Assembly: GCA_009746045.1 (NCBI GenBank)
Contig: RPFO01000079.1
Span: 3,038,828-3,102,827 of the forward strand
Reading direction: 5' to 3'
DNA: 64,000 bases
Source: Mesostigma viride
Taxonomy: Eukaryota; Streptophyta; Mesostigmatophyceae; Mesostigmatales; Mesostigmataceae
Shown in pieces: positions 1-17,415 of this stretch (position 1 is the stretch's first letter; every line of letters starts with the position of its first letter). A program made the position numbers and the translations under genes. The notes beneath the pieces were generated by a model, which worked only from the letters and a program-made list of their open reading frames with translations, had not been told where the DNA came from and did not search any database.

Positions 1-560
1 TCGGTCGGTTTTCCCCCACGCGAACATCCGGTCCGAGGATGCGGATGGCGCTGCCTTCTATTCCCCCAACCACCGGCCTGACATTGTGGTGCTGGACTTT
101 GAGGGGGGTGGCCGGCAGCTGCTTATTGACGTTTCGGTGGCGCGGCCCTTGGCTCTTATAGCCACGTGGCTGGGGCCTCCCTCACGGCAGGTTACACGGC
201 GGACCGGGCGGAGCGGGCCAAGCTCCTGGCCTACTACCGTACGTAGCGCCGGGCGACGTCGGGCACCATCGTGTGGTGCCCTTTGTCCTGGAGGAGTTTG
301 GGGCCATGGGGCCCCTGACCTCCGCCTTCTTCAAGGAGTGTTGCCGGCTCCGGGAGGACCGGCTGGACCTGGAGGGCCAGCGGGCCCCATGGTCGGCGCG
401 GATCGCCTATACGTCATTTTGGCGTCAGCGCTTGTCGGTGGCGCTGACTCGGGCCATGGCTGACATCATGAATGCTCCGCCGTACGCGGGCTGATTTTGC
501 GGTGCAGCAGGGCTATTTATTAGGTTCCTCCTGTTAGGAGTTTCCATTGGTCTTATCGTA
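1..560 (+). mobile_element. Non-LTR retrotransposon 3' fragment, copy 1 (decayed)
   Basis: Two overlapping frames (from about 60 to 270, then 273 to 494) together encode a C-terminal domain with a PD...D-V-S-V pattern (RPDIVVLDFEG, then LLIDVSVARPL) followed by VPFVLEEFGAMGP and SFWRQRLSVALTRA. The PD-x(n)-D-V-x-V arrangement resembles the C-terminal restriction-like endonuclease of R2/CRE-type LINEs, and the same block recurs at 620 and 1960. The 5' side runs off the window and the frame is broken near 170-270, so this is a remnant. The family assignment is an inference; an accessory C-terminal domain of another LINE clade is possible. Confidence 0.5.
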
Positions 561-619
561 GTATATAGAGCTTTGACATGGCTCTGTATATAGGTTTATA
601 GCTGGGCGTTTGCTTTGGT

Positions 620-1330
620 TTGAGTGATCGATTTCACTCTGCTGTAAGTAATTATATTTTTAATATGTATAGGACGGTACGACTGGCAGGGTTGCCACCT
701 GCTCATCGATGTATCCGTGGCTCGGCCGCTCCGCCGGTCGCCACATCCTCCGGGCGGCAGTGGATGCCGGCGCTGCTGCCGCTGCGGCTGAGCGCGCCAA
801 GTTTGCCTCCTACTACGGCAATGTGGGGCCCCACCGGGTCATCCCCTTTGCATGTCCTTGAGGAGTTTGGGGCCATGGGCCCCAAGATAGCGGAGTTTTT
901 CCACGAGTGCTGCCAGCGCCGTGAAGACCGCCTCGACCTCGAGGCTGTCAGACCGCCCCGTGGTCTGCCCGCACGTGGTCCTCGTATATTGGCGGCAGCG
1001 CAGTGTCACTCGCCCTCACTCGCACCGTGGCTGTCAGATGTGTTATTCCGCCGCACCCGGGCCGAAGCTTTGTCGCGACCCATGCGGTCTAGATCCCTCC
1101 CAGGCCTGCATGGCATGGGCCGGCAGCGATGTGGCTGCGTGTCGTAGTTTTGTGATGTAGTTAGTTGTACCTTGTGCAGCTGGCGTGATCCTTGGATGTC
1201 AGTGTCAGATTCCTATTTCTTCAGGGTTCTTCTTCTTTTCGGGGTTTTCCTTATGTTGCATGCCACTCTCACCACCGTAATTTATCATTCTAATCATTCA
1301 AATATATATAGGAGGGCGGCGGGATCGGTC
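620..1330 (+). mobile_element. Non-LTR retrotransposon 3' fragment, copy 2 (decayed)
   Basis: Nucleotide-level paralogue of the block at 1960-2680, with the same IDVSVARPL, EEFGAMGP and REDRLDLE-type coding traces spread over several frames, followed by a shared 3' untranslated segment (from about 1146, TTTTGTGATGTAGTTAGTTG, to the TTCGGGGTTTTC stretch at about 1240). Small indels have destroyed the reading frame. Several indels relative to copy 3 create short palindromes (see findings). Confidence 0.5.
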
Positions 1331-1959
1331 GCCCCCGCCCTGCGCCCAGGTGCATGGGCTGGGCTAGCTGCGATGGTGGCCGTCTGCGCTGCGATCTCCG
1401 GGACCTGTGCATGACATGCATGTGCCCAAGCCCTTGTACTTAATTATACTATACTTGACATCGATGATCACGTACTTCAGAGAGCTTATCGAAAGAAAGT
1501 AAGTAAATACATGTACACACTAGTGTCTTCCCTGCCTGCGTTCATGAAAAACAACAAAATACCTATGCAGGTATACTACATGCTGTGCTGCCTGGATGGG
1601 TCTGCATGCGAGCTTGAACGATCGGGGGAAGGCTTGGCTTCACTCCGTTTGATTCCCTTAAGGGGAGCGTGGGGGCCGCATTCCTGCGCCCCCTCCCCAT
1701 GTGAACCCTTTGTTCATGCTGGTTCCGGCCCTTATAATTACGCCATCGCCCTCCGCCACCAGCTGTTTGCCCCGTAGCCTCTCATCATGGCGCGGGTGCG
1801 TCCTGCGGCAGCTGCGGACGTGCTCTTGATACTACTGGGACGCACTAGCTCCATCGCGTGCATGGGTGGCCAGCAAAACCAGCACCGTGGTTCCTCTTTC
1901 TCCATACCGCTCTCCTCCGGGTGGTGTGTGCCCTGGTTCAGTTCGGTCTTTCCCCACTC

Positions 1960-2680
1960 CACCAGATGTCACGTGCGATCGAGGACGCGGATGGGGCCGC
2001 CCTCTACTCACCCAACCGGCCACCGCCCCGACATTACTGTGCTTGACTACGATGGGCAGGGTTGCCACCTGCGCATCGATGTCTCCGTGGCTCGGCCGCT
2101 CTCCGGTCGCCACATTCTCCGGGCGGCTGTCGGGATGCCGGCGCTGCTGCCGCTGTGGCTGAGCGCGCCAATTAGTTTGACTCTGCAGCTACGGTGCAAT
2201 GTGGGGCCCCACCGGGTCATCCCCTTTGTTCTTGAGGAGTTCGGGGCGCGCCATGGGCCGCAAGACGGCGGAGTTTTTTCCACTTATAGTGCTGCCAGCG
2301 CCGTGAAGACCGCCTCGACCTCGAGGCTGTCAGACCGCCCCGTGGTCTGCCCGCACGTGGTCCTCGTATTGGCGGCAGCGCCTGCATGTCACTCGCCGGC
2401 CTCACTCGCCCCGTGGCTGATGTGTTATTCCGCCGCACCCGGGCCGACTTTGTCGCGACCCATGCGGTCTAGATCCCTCCCAGGCCTGGTGGGCCGGCAG
2501 CGATGTTGCTGCGTGTCGTAGTTTTGTGATGTAGTTAGTTGTACCTTGTGAAGCCAGGGCGTGATCCCTGCATGCCCATGTCAGATTACTATGATTTTCT
2601 TTACGGTTCTTTACGGTTCTTCTTCTTTTCGGGGTTTTCTTTATGTTGCACGCCAATCTCACCTCCGTAATTTGAATTCA
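1960..2680 (+). mobile_element. Non-LTR retrotransposon 3' fragment, copy 3 (decayed)
   Basis: Third copy of the endonuclease-like C-terminal block. A reading frame at 1787-2521 retains RPDITVLDYDG and LRIDVSVARPL but switches frame after about 2160. The downstream untranslated segment matches copy 2, and a diverged piece of the same 3' end (TTCTCCCTCTTTCTGGGCTT, ACGCCGATCTCACACC) reappears at about 2812-2880. Tandem placement of three 5'-truncated copies is typical of LINE insertions into earlier insertions. Confidence 0.5.
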
Positions 2681-3084
2681 TTCTCGGTCAATGAATGTAT
2701 GTTTAATAATGTCATTCAATGTACAACATTCTAACAAGGTCTTATACCCATGTAAAAAATTGTATACAATAAATTTAGTATGCATGCCCGGGCATGATGC
2801 TTTTCTTTAGTCGGGTTCTCCCTCTTTCTGGGCTTTCTTTTATGTAAGTTGTCTGTTACGCCGATCTCACACCTTCGTAAGTTATCATTATCAATAAATA
2901 GTACGTTGTTTACAACTAGTACCCATGCGCATGTAGTGCTCAGAGCCCAAGGTGTTCTGGAGGGGCGGGGACCTGATAGTCATGCAACAACCAGCTGTGG
3001 AATTAGCCCCCCACGGGCTAAAAATTACAACATGACTCTTTGGCCCGAGTTCATGTAGGACGTGTTCCATGCCCTAATCAATGG

Positions 3085-3235
3085 GGTGGGGGGGAACTGA
3101 GCCGCGGAAAACTAGCTAAGCAGCCTAAGCTACACTAACTCTAATCTAAGCTACAAAAATCCTAGCTACTCTACTTAGCAAAGCTCCCCTTCCTCCTCGG
3201 GGTGGGGGCCTTGCCCACAGGGGCTGGCGTGTGAG
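3085..3235 (-). repeat. Dispersed repeat family X, copy 1
   Basis: Diverged copy of a segment also present at 22655-22800 (minus) and 27385-27500 (plus). The plus-oriented copy reads GCGGAAGGGGCGCTTTG, then a run of TAGATTAGCTTAGAGTTAG-like sequence, then CGCGGCT. It is probably the 3' end of an unidentified mobile element. No protein can be assigned beyond a short basic C-terminus (PPPKRKGRF) in the 27.4 kb copy. Confidence 0.4.
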
Positions 3236-3479
3236 CCTGGACCATGCATGGTCTGCCATCTCCCACGGGCTAGACTAGACATATTGTAGTCACACCCATG
3301 CTTGGGTGATGCAACCTGGACACTCCTAGCCATACCATGTGCCACGCCAATGCAGGGTAGAACGAAGCCATGCATGCCTAGCTATAGCATAACCAGTAGC
3401 CAAACGACATCCGCCAGCCTAGCTATGTGCCTCGCCTAGCACTGCATGTTTGCTCGCGTCACCATTGTAATGCAATGTT

Positions 3480-3675
3480 AACACGGGTCATATTGAACCC
3501 ACAGTGGATGCCGGATCGTTTTGACGGGTCTGATTGTGCCCCCGGTGGCATGCCTGTGGCATTAGGGAAGGGGGGGGTCTCTGCATCCTTCCTGTTGGGC
3601 ACACTCAGGGATTAAAAGCACTCTGGTGCTCTGTGACTCCCCAACGGGAGCACGTGTTTAATTAATTAGTGCTCA
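3480..3675 (+). repeat. Dispersed repeat family Y, copy 1
   Basis: Matches 28480-28712 in blocks: ATTAAAAGCACT.TGGTGCTC, TGACTCCCCAAC.GGAGCAC, then GTGTTTAATTAATTA. Both copies end in an AATT-type tail like that of the ORF1-only elements at 17-24 kb, so this looks like the 3' end of another retroposed element. Confidence 0.4.
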
Positions 3676-3763
3676 GACCACCTAATGCATGCACATGCAT
3701 GGCCTGGTGCGCCTTGACCGTCTAGGTAGTTTGTTGCGTTGGCTGGGCCCCCGCCGCAGAATT

Positions 3764-9554
<5,791 letters not shown>

Positions 9555-11240
9555 GTGATCTTAGGATGTACCACAGCTCGTGCCGACTCGGCACGGGAGG
9601 CCTTTAGCTCCTTCTCGTGAGCGCCTGGAGGGACGACGTGGAAGATAGCAAGACGGTAACAAGCAGGGTGCCATCCATATACCTCTGAGTATTAGCGTTA
9701 CGAGATGACATCGTAAACTATAGATGGATTCGTCTATTGAGGCAAACTCGCGATGCGCGACAAGGGACTCGAGCTAGCCCATAGAGGACAATCGCAGGAG
9801 GTTGATTCAAAGTAGCTACTGAGGGAGATGCGATAACTAGATGCCTCCGACTCATTTGACGTAGGCTAAGGAAATGTGCGTTTACCTTTCGCGCACCGAA
9901 TCTGAGTAGATGTACTTCGAGAGGAGCCTGCCAGGCAGAATGCCGGCCGCCCGGGTCGCCGCGTTAAGCTCACCGCCAATGAATGAAGTTGGGAACGCAG
10001 CACCGGCATTGCGTACCCAAGAGATCTAGCAAAGAAATTTCACTGCCCTTCAGCTAACGTTCTTTTCCAATAGATATCTAGCCATGAAATCGTCGAAAGC
10101 CGTCGAGAAAGCTGGAATGTGTGTCATAAGGCAGTTACCATGTGGCTACTTGCGTGCGACAACAGCGACCCGCATTTTACAGGTTACAATTCGTATATCG
10201 TGCAGCTTGCAAAGCGCATGGCGTTGCGCAAAGATCTAGCTACCGGAGCGCTGTAAACTCATAGAGTTTTTAAATGTAGAAGCCAATTTTCGCCATGGTA
10301 CGTGTTGAGGCCGGCGGGATTTCAGTGCTCTCCTGCGGCCCTCGTGCGGCCATGCTCGGCCCCGCACGTGCATGCGGACTAGGTGACGGACACGTGGCAC
10401 TCCTGGGCAAACGTCTGAGCATGGTCTGAGAACAAAATTTCGCGATAATTTTTCCGGGTAAATTCTGGGTAAATGGGGGTAAATGGGTTTTGTTCGTATC
10501 TAATAGGGAAACCTAGTAAATAGAAATGGGTACCAAGAGATTACAGAAATGGGTATCATAGTATTGATAGTAAGTCAGAATAGAAGCGACCAGCTGGTGC
10601 TGCTGGTCGCCTGGTCCCTAATGAAACTCAGTGTTTATGAGCTGACGCCTATGGCGTCAATTACCAATTTACCATCGCAGGTGTACAGGTTACCAACGAC
10701 ATGCCACTACCAATGGGTATGAGGATCTCTGCTTGCCCATGCGGCGTCAGGCGTGGGATTCTTTGGGCTGTTGGGCCTCAACAACAACAACGACATTTTA
10801 ATTAATTTGCCCCGGTAATGTAACTGGTCAGGCGCGGCGCGCAATGCATGGACGTTGCGCTCTCCGTCTCCTGCCGTCTTCCGTAGCGCTCGAAACGTGC
10901 TGCCACTTGACACCTTGACAGATGACACCCTGGCATCCACATGTGACAGTCTTAGGCACGACTCACATGAGGCTCGGTGAACTCCGTCGGTGAACTCTTT
11001 GTGAACTGGGTCGACGGCCGGGTCGCCACCGGCGCTTCACCGGCCCTTCACTTCGAGTTCACGCACTCACATGGGTCGGGCCCCGCGACCAGCGTGCGGC
11101 CGTGCGCGGCCTTCGTGGTAACCATACTGTAAAAGCATCAAACAGAAAGATTCCAATTTTTTATGAGCAGTAGGATGTACAGTCTGCTGGCTATGACCGG
11201 CGTGGGATCCAACTGACTCACTGACTGCTGGCCGTCGCTG
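9555..11240. other. No recognisable gene
   Basis: Mixed-composition sequence upstream of rlmH. Only short reading frames and no recognisable motif. GGTAAATGGG-type repeats occur near 10455-10490, and inverted CACGTG-containing pieces near 10365-10400. Confidence 0.5.
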
Positions 11241-11383
11241 CCCATGTGCGGTGTGGGACTCACAACAACAACAATTCGATTACAACAACAACGCAACCCT
11301 ATTCCGCTAGCTTACTCTCCCAACGTTTTACGACCGTCAGATGGGTGAATCTGACGGACGGACGGACAGGTACACCCGAGAAC

Positions 11384-11448
11384 CGCACAGATGTAGCCGA
11401 AATCCGCACAGATGTAGCCGAAAACCGCACAGATGTAGCCGAAAAACC
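11384..11448. repeat. 22 bp tandem repeat, three units
   Basis: Three copies of CCGCACAGATGTAGCCGAAA with A/T variation between them, about 750 bp upstream of the GT29 start codon. Confidence 0.85.
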
Positions 11449-11605
11449 ACATAGACGCGACGCGAGGGATTGGGGCCGTCGGATGGTGGAGGCGTTGTCC
11501 CCAACCCGAGGGGCGACGGGTTGACAGGGGTAAAGGTGGCGCAAGCCACCGGCGGTGGGTGGGGGCGGCCAAGCGCCTGTGGCGCGGTGGAACAACAAAG
11601 TACAC

Positions 11606-11612
11606 GCGGTGG

Positions 11613-11667
<55 letters not shown>

Positions 11668-11790
11668 TCAACAGGGGTTGTCCGCCATGTAGCTGCCAGT
11701 AGAGGATGCCTGACCGGCTGCTGGCCGTCGAAGGAGAAAATATTGTGGAATTCTTGGCCAGAGCCAGAGCCAGAGCCAGAGCCAGATGAC
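11606..11790. repeat. (AAC)n microsatellite and (GAGCCA)n
   Basis: AAC repeats at about 11606-11667, preceded by a shorter AAC stretch at 11263-11290, and a six-base CAGAGC-type repeat at about 11758-11786. Upstream of the GT29 gene. Confidence 0.9.
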
Positions 11791-12199
11791 ACCATCTCAC
11801 CCTGCATTCTGCACCCACCTTGCAAAGATGCAATGCTGCGAGCTACAGTAAGATCGGCGTTCTGGCTTAATAAATGAACTTGCTAGGTCGGTAGCATTAC
11901 GCAGTTTTAACCGTCATACATGGGAGAATGGGCGCATGGGGGTGCACGCGCGTGCCGCATTCTTACAATTATGGCATTATTGCCCCAAGACATTGTTGGT
12001 GCGTGATGATCATTTGGTAATCTGCCCGGCAACTCAAGCTTGGACTGATCATGTGTAAGCGGTTTCTCCGGAGAAGGATACGGCCGCGCACATGCGGCCT
12101 GCGAATCGAGGGACATGCCAGCGCACTGCACGATAAGACCGGGATAAAATGGTAGTTCAAATCTTGGTGGCACTTATTTGACTACTGCTCATTGCGAAC

Positions 12200-13786
12200 A
12201 TGACGATGTACGGGTTACATCGCAGCCAATTACTCGGCATGTCCTGGCTGCTGCTAACGTTCCTTGTGTCCGCTTCTGCGCCGGCCCAAGGGCAAGCCGA
12301 GGATTTATCTCGGCGTCATTACGCCAGGCATTTACTGAGGGCCAGGCGGCCTACCGCCAAGACCCAGGAGTCGTGGGTGGCGGAGCAGAAGCATTTCCGG
12401 GCGGGCGATGCCGTCTCCAAGCGCCTGTGGCCGCCCGGCTGCAAGATGTGGTCGCTCGACCCGAAGACGCTGACGCTGCGCGACCAGGACGGCGCCCGCT
12501 CCATCCCTCTGTGGAGCCACATGTCTCGGCCCATGTTTGATGAGGACGACGTGATGGCCTTCCACGGCCAATGGGACGCGGTCGCCCTGGGCATGTACGG
12601 CCTCCTCCTGGGAGACACCTGGGCGCTCGACTTCTGGGTGTACACGGACCACCAGCTGGCGCGGCACCACTACTTCCTCACCTCGTACCGGGAGCACGCG
12701 GAGAGCTTCAACGGGGAGACCTGGCGCCCGACGTACAGCCTCGGCGCGGCGCACGGGACCGGCATGCTCCACGCTTTCCGCTGGCGAACCAACACGCTGG
12801 GCAGCACGGGGTTGAGCGTGGTGAGCCTGGAGCGGCATCAGTGGCACCGCGTCACGGTGGTCAAGAGCCCGTCCGACTCGACGACCGCGCGGCTGTACGT
12901 CAACGGGACCGAGAAGGGGAAGACCAACGTCCTAAATATGGATCGCGTGAGCGTGATCGGGAACGGGGGGCGGTCGATGGAGTTCCCTGGCGGTAACATG
13001 TATGATGTCCGGCTGTGCGTGACAAAACCACCAGACGCGCAGGCGGCAGCAGAAGCCAAACTCAAGGACCACGTGTGGGCGCACACGGTGCAGCTGCTGG
13101 CAGAGGCGGAGCGATGGCTGGTACCCTTAAAAGGGTCTATCATCCTCGTGGGCAACTCTGCCAAGTTACTGTCGGGGGGCGAGGCCACGGGGAAGCTGAT
13201 TGACCGGCACAATGTGGTGTTTCGCTTCAACGCGCTGTCGACGTCGACGTATAAGTCCGCGGTGGGTAGCAAGGTGACTCACGATGTGCTGGGGGACCTG
13301 ACCCAGTTGTGCGGGTGTCACGAGGGGCACTGCTGCGAGGACTCCCACATGGACAAGATGATGGACCGGTACCGGAAGCAGCCCGTGATGCTGCTGTTCG
13401 CGCGTGGGGGCCGCACGCCCCCCGCGTTTCTCCGGGCGGCGGACAAGAGCGGCGGCCGGCTCACGGTCATGCGCATGAAGACGCCGAAACACTTGGAGGA
13501 TGTGTTCAACATGTGGCTGGACGCCGAGGCCAAGACCCACCCTCAGCTGGTCCATCGGATACCCCCTATTTACGCGTTCCGAACTGGTTTCCGGATCATC
13601 GCCCTCATGCTCATGCACGGGTTGCGGCCGAGCGTGATTGGGTTTGACCTCGAGGAGGAGGCAAACGCGCTGTATACTGGCCGCCGCAAGCACACGGGAT
13701 GGGACCAGGACACGCGGTACCTGCCGGAGACGCGCGTGCTGAGCGAGCTGATCCAGGCGGGGTATGTCAATGACCTCTCCGGGTGA
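12200..13786 (+). CDS. Secretory protein: LamG-like domain fused to GT29 (sialyltransferase-family) domain
   Basis: Single exon, 528 residues. An N-terminal hydrophobic stretch (about residues 9-30, SWLLLTFLVSASAPA) reads as a signal peptide or signal anchor. Residues about 75-275 look like a concanavalin/LamG-type sandwich (ALDFWVYTDHQL, WHRVTVVKS, RLYVNGTEKG, MYDVRLCV). Residues about 305-525 carry GT29 features: an L-motif-like block (IILVGNSAKLL...NVVFRFNAL), and an S-motif-like block (YAFRTGFRIIALMLMHG...VIGFDLE), then HTGWDQD and PETRVL near the end. GT29 enzymes transfer sialic acid or related sugars in the Golgi; donor and acceptor in algae are not known, so the substrate is left open. 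ATG at 12200 is chosen because it precedes the hydrophobic segment. No frame damage. Confidence 0.85.
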   Translation: MTMYGLHRSQLLGMSWLLLTFLVSASAPAQGQAEDLSRRHYARHLLRARRPTAKTQESWVAEQKHFRAGDAVSKRLWPPGCKMWSLDPKTLTLRDQDGARSIPLWSHMSRPMFDEDDVMAFHGQWDAVALGMYGLLLGDTWALDFWVYTDHQLARHHYFLTSYREHAESFNGETWRPTYSLGAAHGTGMLHAFRWRTNTLGSTGLSVVSLERHQWHRVTVVKSPSDSTTARLYVNGTEKGKTNVLNMDRVSVIGNGGRSMEFPGGNMYDVRLCVTKPPDAQAAAEAKLKDHVWAHTVQLLAEAERWLVPLKGSIILVGNSAKLLSGGEATGKLIDRHNVVFRFNALSTSTYKSAVGSKVTHDVLGDLTQLCGCHEGHCCEDSHMDKMMDRYRKQPVMLLFARGGRTPPAFLRAADKSGGRLTVMRMKTPKHLEDVFNMWLDAEAKTHPQLVHRIPPIYAFRTGFRIIALMLMHGLRPSVIGFDLEEEANALYTGRRKHTGWDQDTRYLPETRVLSELIQAGYVNDLSG

Positions 13787-14050
13787 CGGATGATGGGTGA
13801 AGGATGATGGGTGAAGGATGAGGGGTGAAGGATGATGGGTGATGGATGATGGGTGATGGGTGATGGATGATGGTTGGTAAGGACCTCTCGCGGTGGTGGC
13901 TGATGGACTTGTGCGGTAAGGATCAGCCATGGACTCTTCGCGGTGGTGAGATGATGGGTTCGTGAAGGACCTGTCGCGGTGATGGCGCAAAGCATGGTTG
14001 ATTGTCTAGAGCCTGTGACGGTGGTGGGGCACCGCATCATGGGTTGTCAA
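13787..14050. repeat. Degenerate GATGGGTGAAG-type minisatellite after the GT29 gene
   Basis: Directly after the stop codon, units of about 12-15 bp (GGATGATGGGTGA, with AAG or TGG variants) run to about 13875, followed by looser repeats of AAGGACCTCTCGCGGTGGTG spaced by about 50-60 bp. Confidence 0.7.
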
Positions 14051-17000
14051 GGGCCCCTTGCAGTGGTCGACGAGGAAGTCACCTAGTGAGCTACCCCCAA
14101 GCACAGTGACTGGGGTTAGCCTGTAACCGCTTGGGGTTGAGCCACGAGGCTTTGGGGTCGCTGGGCAAGCACTCGTTGGGGTGGTGTGGCGAGGAGAATG
14201 AGGTAATGAACCTCCCCTTGCGATGGGGCACCGGGTGGTGGATTGTCGAAGCGTGGCTGATGGGTGGTTGGACGATTGGTGGTCAACATGACTGGGAAAC
14301 ACTGCCGATGCGGGGTATGTCAAGGACCTGACACCCGGCACCCTTATGTCAAGGACCTGACATCCGACACCCTGGTATCGGTGGGTGGGTGGCCGCATGG
14401 CATGTCGCAAGGCACCTCACATATGCTGCCACGTACCGTGTGCCTCGCAAACGCAAAAGGCAACCTTGCAGGCCCCCGCCCACTTGCAGTCCTGGTTTCT
14501 GCCCAGTGCACTTGTGCGTGTAGCCCAAGCGCTGCCTCTCGTGCCACGATCATGTTTATTCTGGCGATCGCGTTTAGTATGGCGGCTCGGGCCTGGCGGG
14601 AGCCGCGCCCTGCTGCCTGTACTGCACGGCAGAGATGGTGGCGGGAGGCAAGGGGGGTATGCTGGCAGCTGGCTAAACAGTTGCCTGGGTGCTCTCTGTC
14701 ATGGGTTGACGTCTGTCATCCCATGCCATCAACCCGTGGCGAGTCATCAGCCTCTGCAGAGGGGGACAACCGTTTGAGGTACAACCGTTTGGGAGGGGGG
14801 ACAACTGTTGGAGGCGTCAAAGGGGGAGGAGGCTTGGAGGGGGGGCAGAGCTTGGAGGGGGGCCGAGGCTGGGAGGGGGAGCTGCCTGGCGGGACAGAGG
14901 CTGTGACCGCGTGCCGTGGTTCCGGAAAATCGTGAGGAGCTGCCTGGCCCTTGTCGCCCATCTTGCGTGGTCCATCCCCGGGGAAGGGCAAGGGGGCGGG
15001 CTAGTGCGGCGTCAAGGCGGGTGGCCACTCTTGCGACTGCTGCTGCTGTATTTAGCATGGGGGCTACTCGTTGGCTACCCTTCTGCTGCCACCCGCGATC
15101 TTCTGCCTTCTCCTCTCCTCCTCGGGTAATTCCACGGTGCATGATGCCTCCTTTGGTAGAGGCGCTGCTCATTTCATGCCCTGGTGGTGGGAGGGGGCAA
15201 TTGCTGTGGCATGGTGGCTTGGTGGATGCCGTCTAGTGTGTCTAGCGGCCAGGACCAATGGTCGCAGGCAGTTGCCCAATGGCCTGCAGCCAGGCACCAC
15301 CACCATCGAGACACCTGCTGGCACTGTCGCAACTTCAACGAGTTGTTGTGCACCGCCGCCACCTCATGCGCCTGTGGCTTCGCAAGGCAGCGCCCTGCTG
15401 TCATGGGCTTTCGCAACGGGGGCGCCCGTCATGAATGGGTGGAAGACGGGGCACTAGCACAAGGGCACCTATTGGGAGGGCCCATAGCCCTGATCACTAC
15501 AGGAGATGGGAGGGTGTACAGGACTGGGCATTGCATGGAGCCAGCCGCGGCGTGAGGGCCTTGCCTCAAGGGCCAGGTGGACGCTGGGGATCTGCCAGGA
15601 ATGGACCTGCGCCATCCGAGTCAGCGTGTGGCCGGCTGTGCTTGCTCCCGTCACCAGGGAGTACTGGGTTTGGGCCCGATGGCTGTGGGGGATGTGTGGG
15701 TAGTCCGAGGGGCCATCCCTGCCGTTTACGGCAGGCAAGGCGTGGTGTACCTGCCCTCAGTGCGTCTGGATGGACGAGGGGGCGCGGCTGAGTGCTTGGG
15801 TCTGGCCTTGCAGCAAGCATCAAGGTTCACGTGCAGTCCCTGGGTGTGGTCACTAGGGGTACCGACCAGGTTGCCTTTCTAGGTCACCCTGTGACCATAT
15901 TGCTCGCGACCCATGGAACGATGGGCTGCTCATGGCTTGATTGCGATCTGGGAAACAATCCAGGGTTTTCGTGCCGAATGCGCCAGAAATGGGACGGCTA
16001 TTTCTGTCATCTCCCTTGATACATGACCCCGGCAAGCCTCCTGTGCTCGTGGGAGAACGCAAGCAACCAGCCCATGCCCCAGAGAGGTGGGTTGTGGAGG
16101 AGACAACTATTGTTTGGGACGTTGGACACTTGAGGTTTCATGTGGTTGTTGATATATGGCACAACCTGGTTGTGTGCCCATGGATGAGCTCTATGTTCCA
16201 GCTCAAGGTAATTTAGTAGCGGGCGACCGAGTGTATGTCATGGACGGACAAGCCGACCAGCTCAAGGCATTCTCCTCCCAGCCACGCCCGCGGGTAATGG
16301 ATCCTAGACACAGGCATGTGGTCACCATGAACTGCGAGAGGTAAATGCGTCCTTGGGTTTTCTTATTACGTGAAATGAGGGTAATTAGCGGAGAAAAGAG
16401 GCTTTTTGGTGGCCGAGTTGATGGCTGCCAACCAAGCTTGACTGGGCCGACTGAATTTTGAAGGCAGCATTTCTTTTTTGCTTTGCACCGGGCTGCAGCT
16501 GTGTGTGCATGAGTGTATGCATGGCCAGCACTCGCGTGGGCATGCCATGGAGTGCCGCCTGTGTACAACAATCCAAATGTACAAAATACATTATGTACAT
16601 GACTAGAACACCAGAACTTACGTGCATGCCTATGCTGCCAATATTGCACAAATCTATGTATACATTGTTCCATTGAACATAGTATACATTCTGGATCCCT
16701 CCGCACATCTGAACCCTGTGATGCCAGATCTCCTTTGCGGCCGTTCCGAGCTTGGCACTGGATTCGTTGTCCACGTCGTCGCGTCGCTGCAGCAACGCGA
16801 TGTTTTCTGGCATACGCGGGCTTTTGGTTCCTGCCGCACATTTGAAAGTGCTGTCCTCCGGCTTTTTGCCTCTGCAACGTGTGCAGTTCTTGGACGTTTG
16901 GAATCATGGCATGGCTAACGTTATGACTGACTAGCTAGACCTCAGTGGTTTTCCATTTGCGGGTATTTCCTCGTAAATGGTGGGAGAGCGATCGCAGCAA

Positions 17001-17280
17001 TGGTGCTCACCACTAGACACTCCCGGCCAGTTAGGCTCGAAACACACGCCATGATCAAGCATGAGCACTGTTTCCGTCCCCACCGTCTAGGTCATCTAGT
17101 CGCTCTACACGTAAGCCAGCCATTTATAATTCAAGGCTACACATTTCCATCACCATTCATCTTCATCATCCTGAACGACTCGATCGAACACGCGGACAAG
17201 ATAACGGCAGGCTCGAGCTACCATGGTCCGGATTCTCCCGATTTCTGGCCTGCGCTGGTTGTCTCCTTGATAGTATGTAT
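14050..17280. other. No recognisable gene
   Basis: GC-rich in the first half and mixed after about 15900. Reading frames are short, overlap in several frames and show no family motif or convincing splice pattern. A near-direct repeat of TGTCAAGGACCTGACA occurs at 14318 and 14347. Confidence 0.45.
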
Positions 17281-17281
17281 G

Positions 17282-17415
17282 TATTAATTAATTAATTAAT
17301 TAATTAATTAATTAATTAATTAATTAATTAATAGACACGTGACTGCGTCACGTGAGCATGAGTCCTCAGTGGGAGGGGAACATGGGATGGAATGGATTAA
17401 TTAATTAATTAAAAT
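17282..17415. repeat. (AATT)n tails and 3' end junction of ORF1-only element A
   Basis: A (TTAA)n tract at 17283-17333, and after a 65 bp spacer a second AATT run at 17396-17411 that forms the 3' tail of the minus-strand element A. Confidence 0.7.

Noticed and set aside
14264-14935. 223-codon plus-strand frame
   Set aside because: GC-rich chance frame with overlapping alternatives and no motif.
16203-16907. Minus-strand 234-codon frame with a protein-like patch (NIALLQRRDDVDNESSAK)
   Set aside because: No family recognised, overlapping frames are equally long and no splice pattern supports it.
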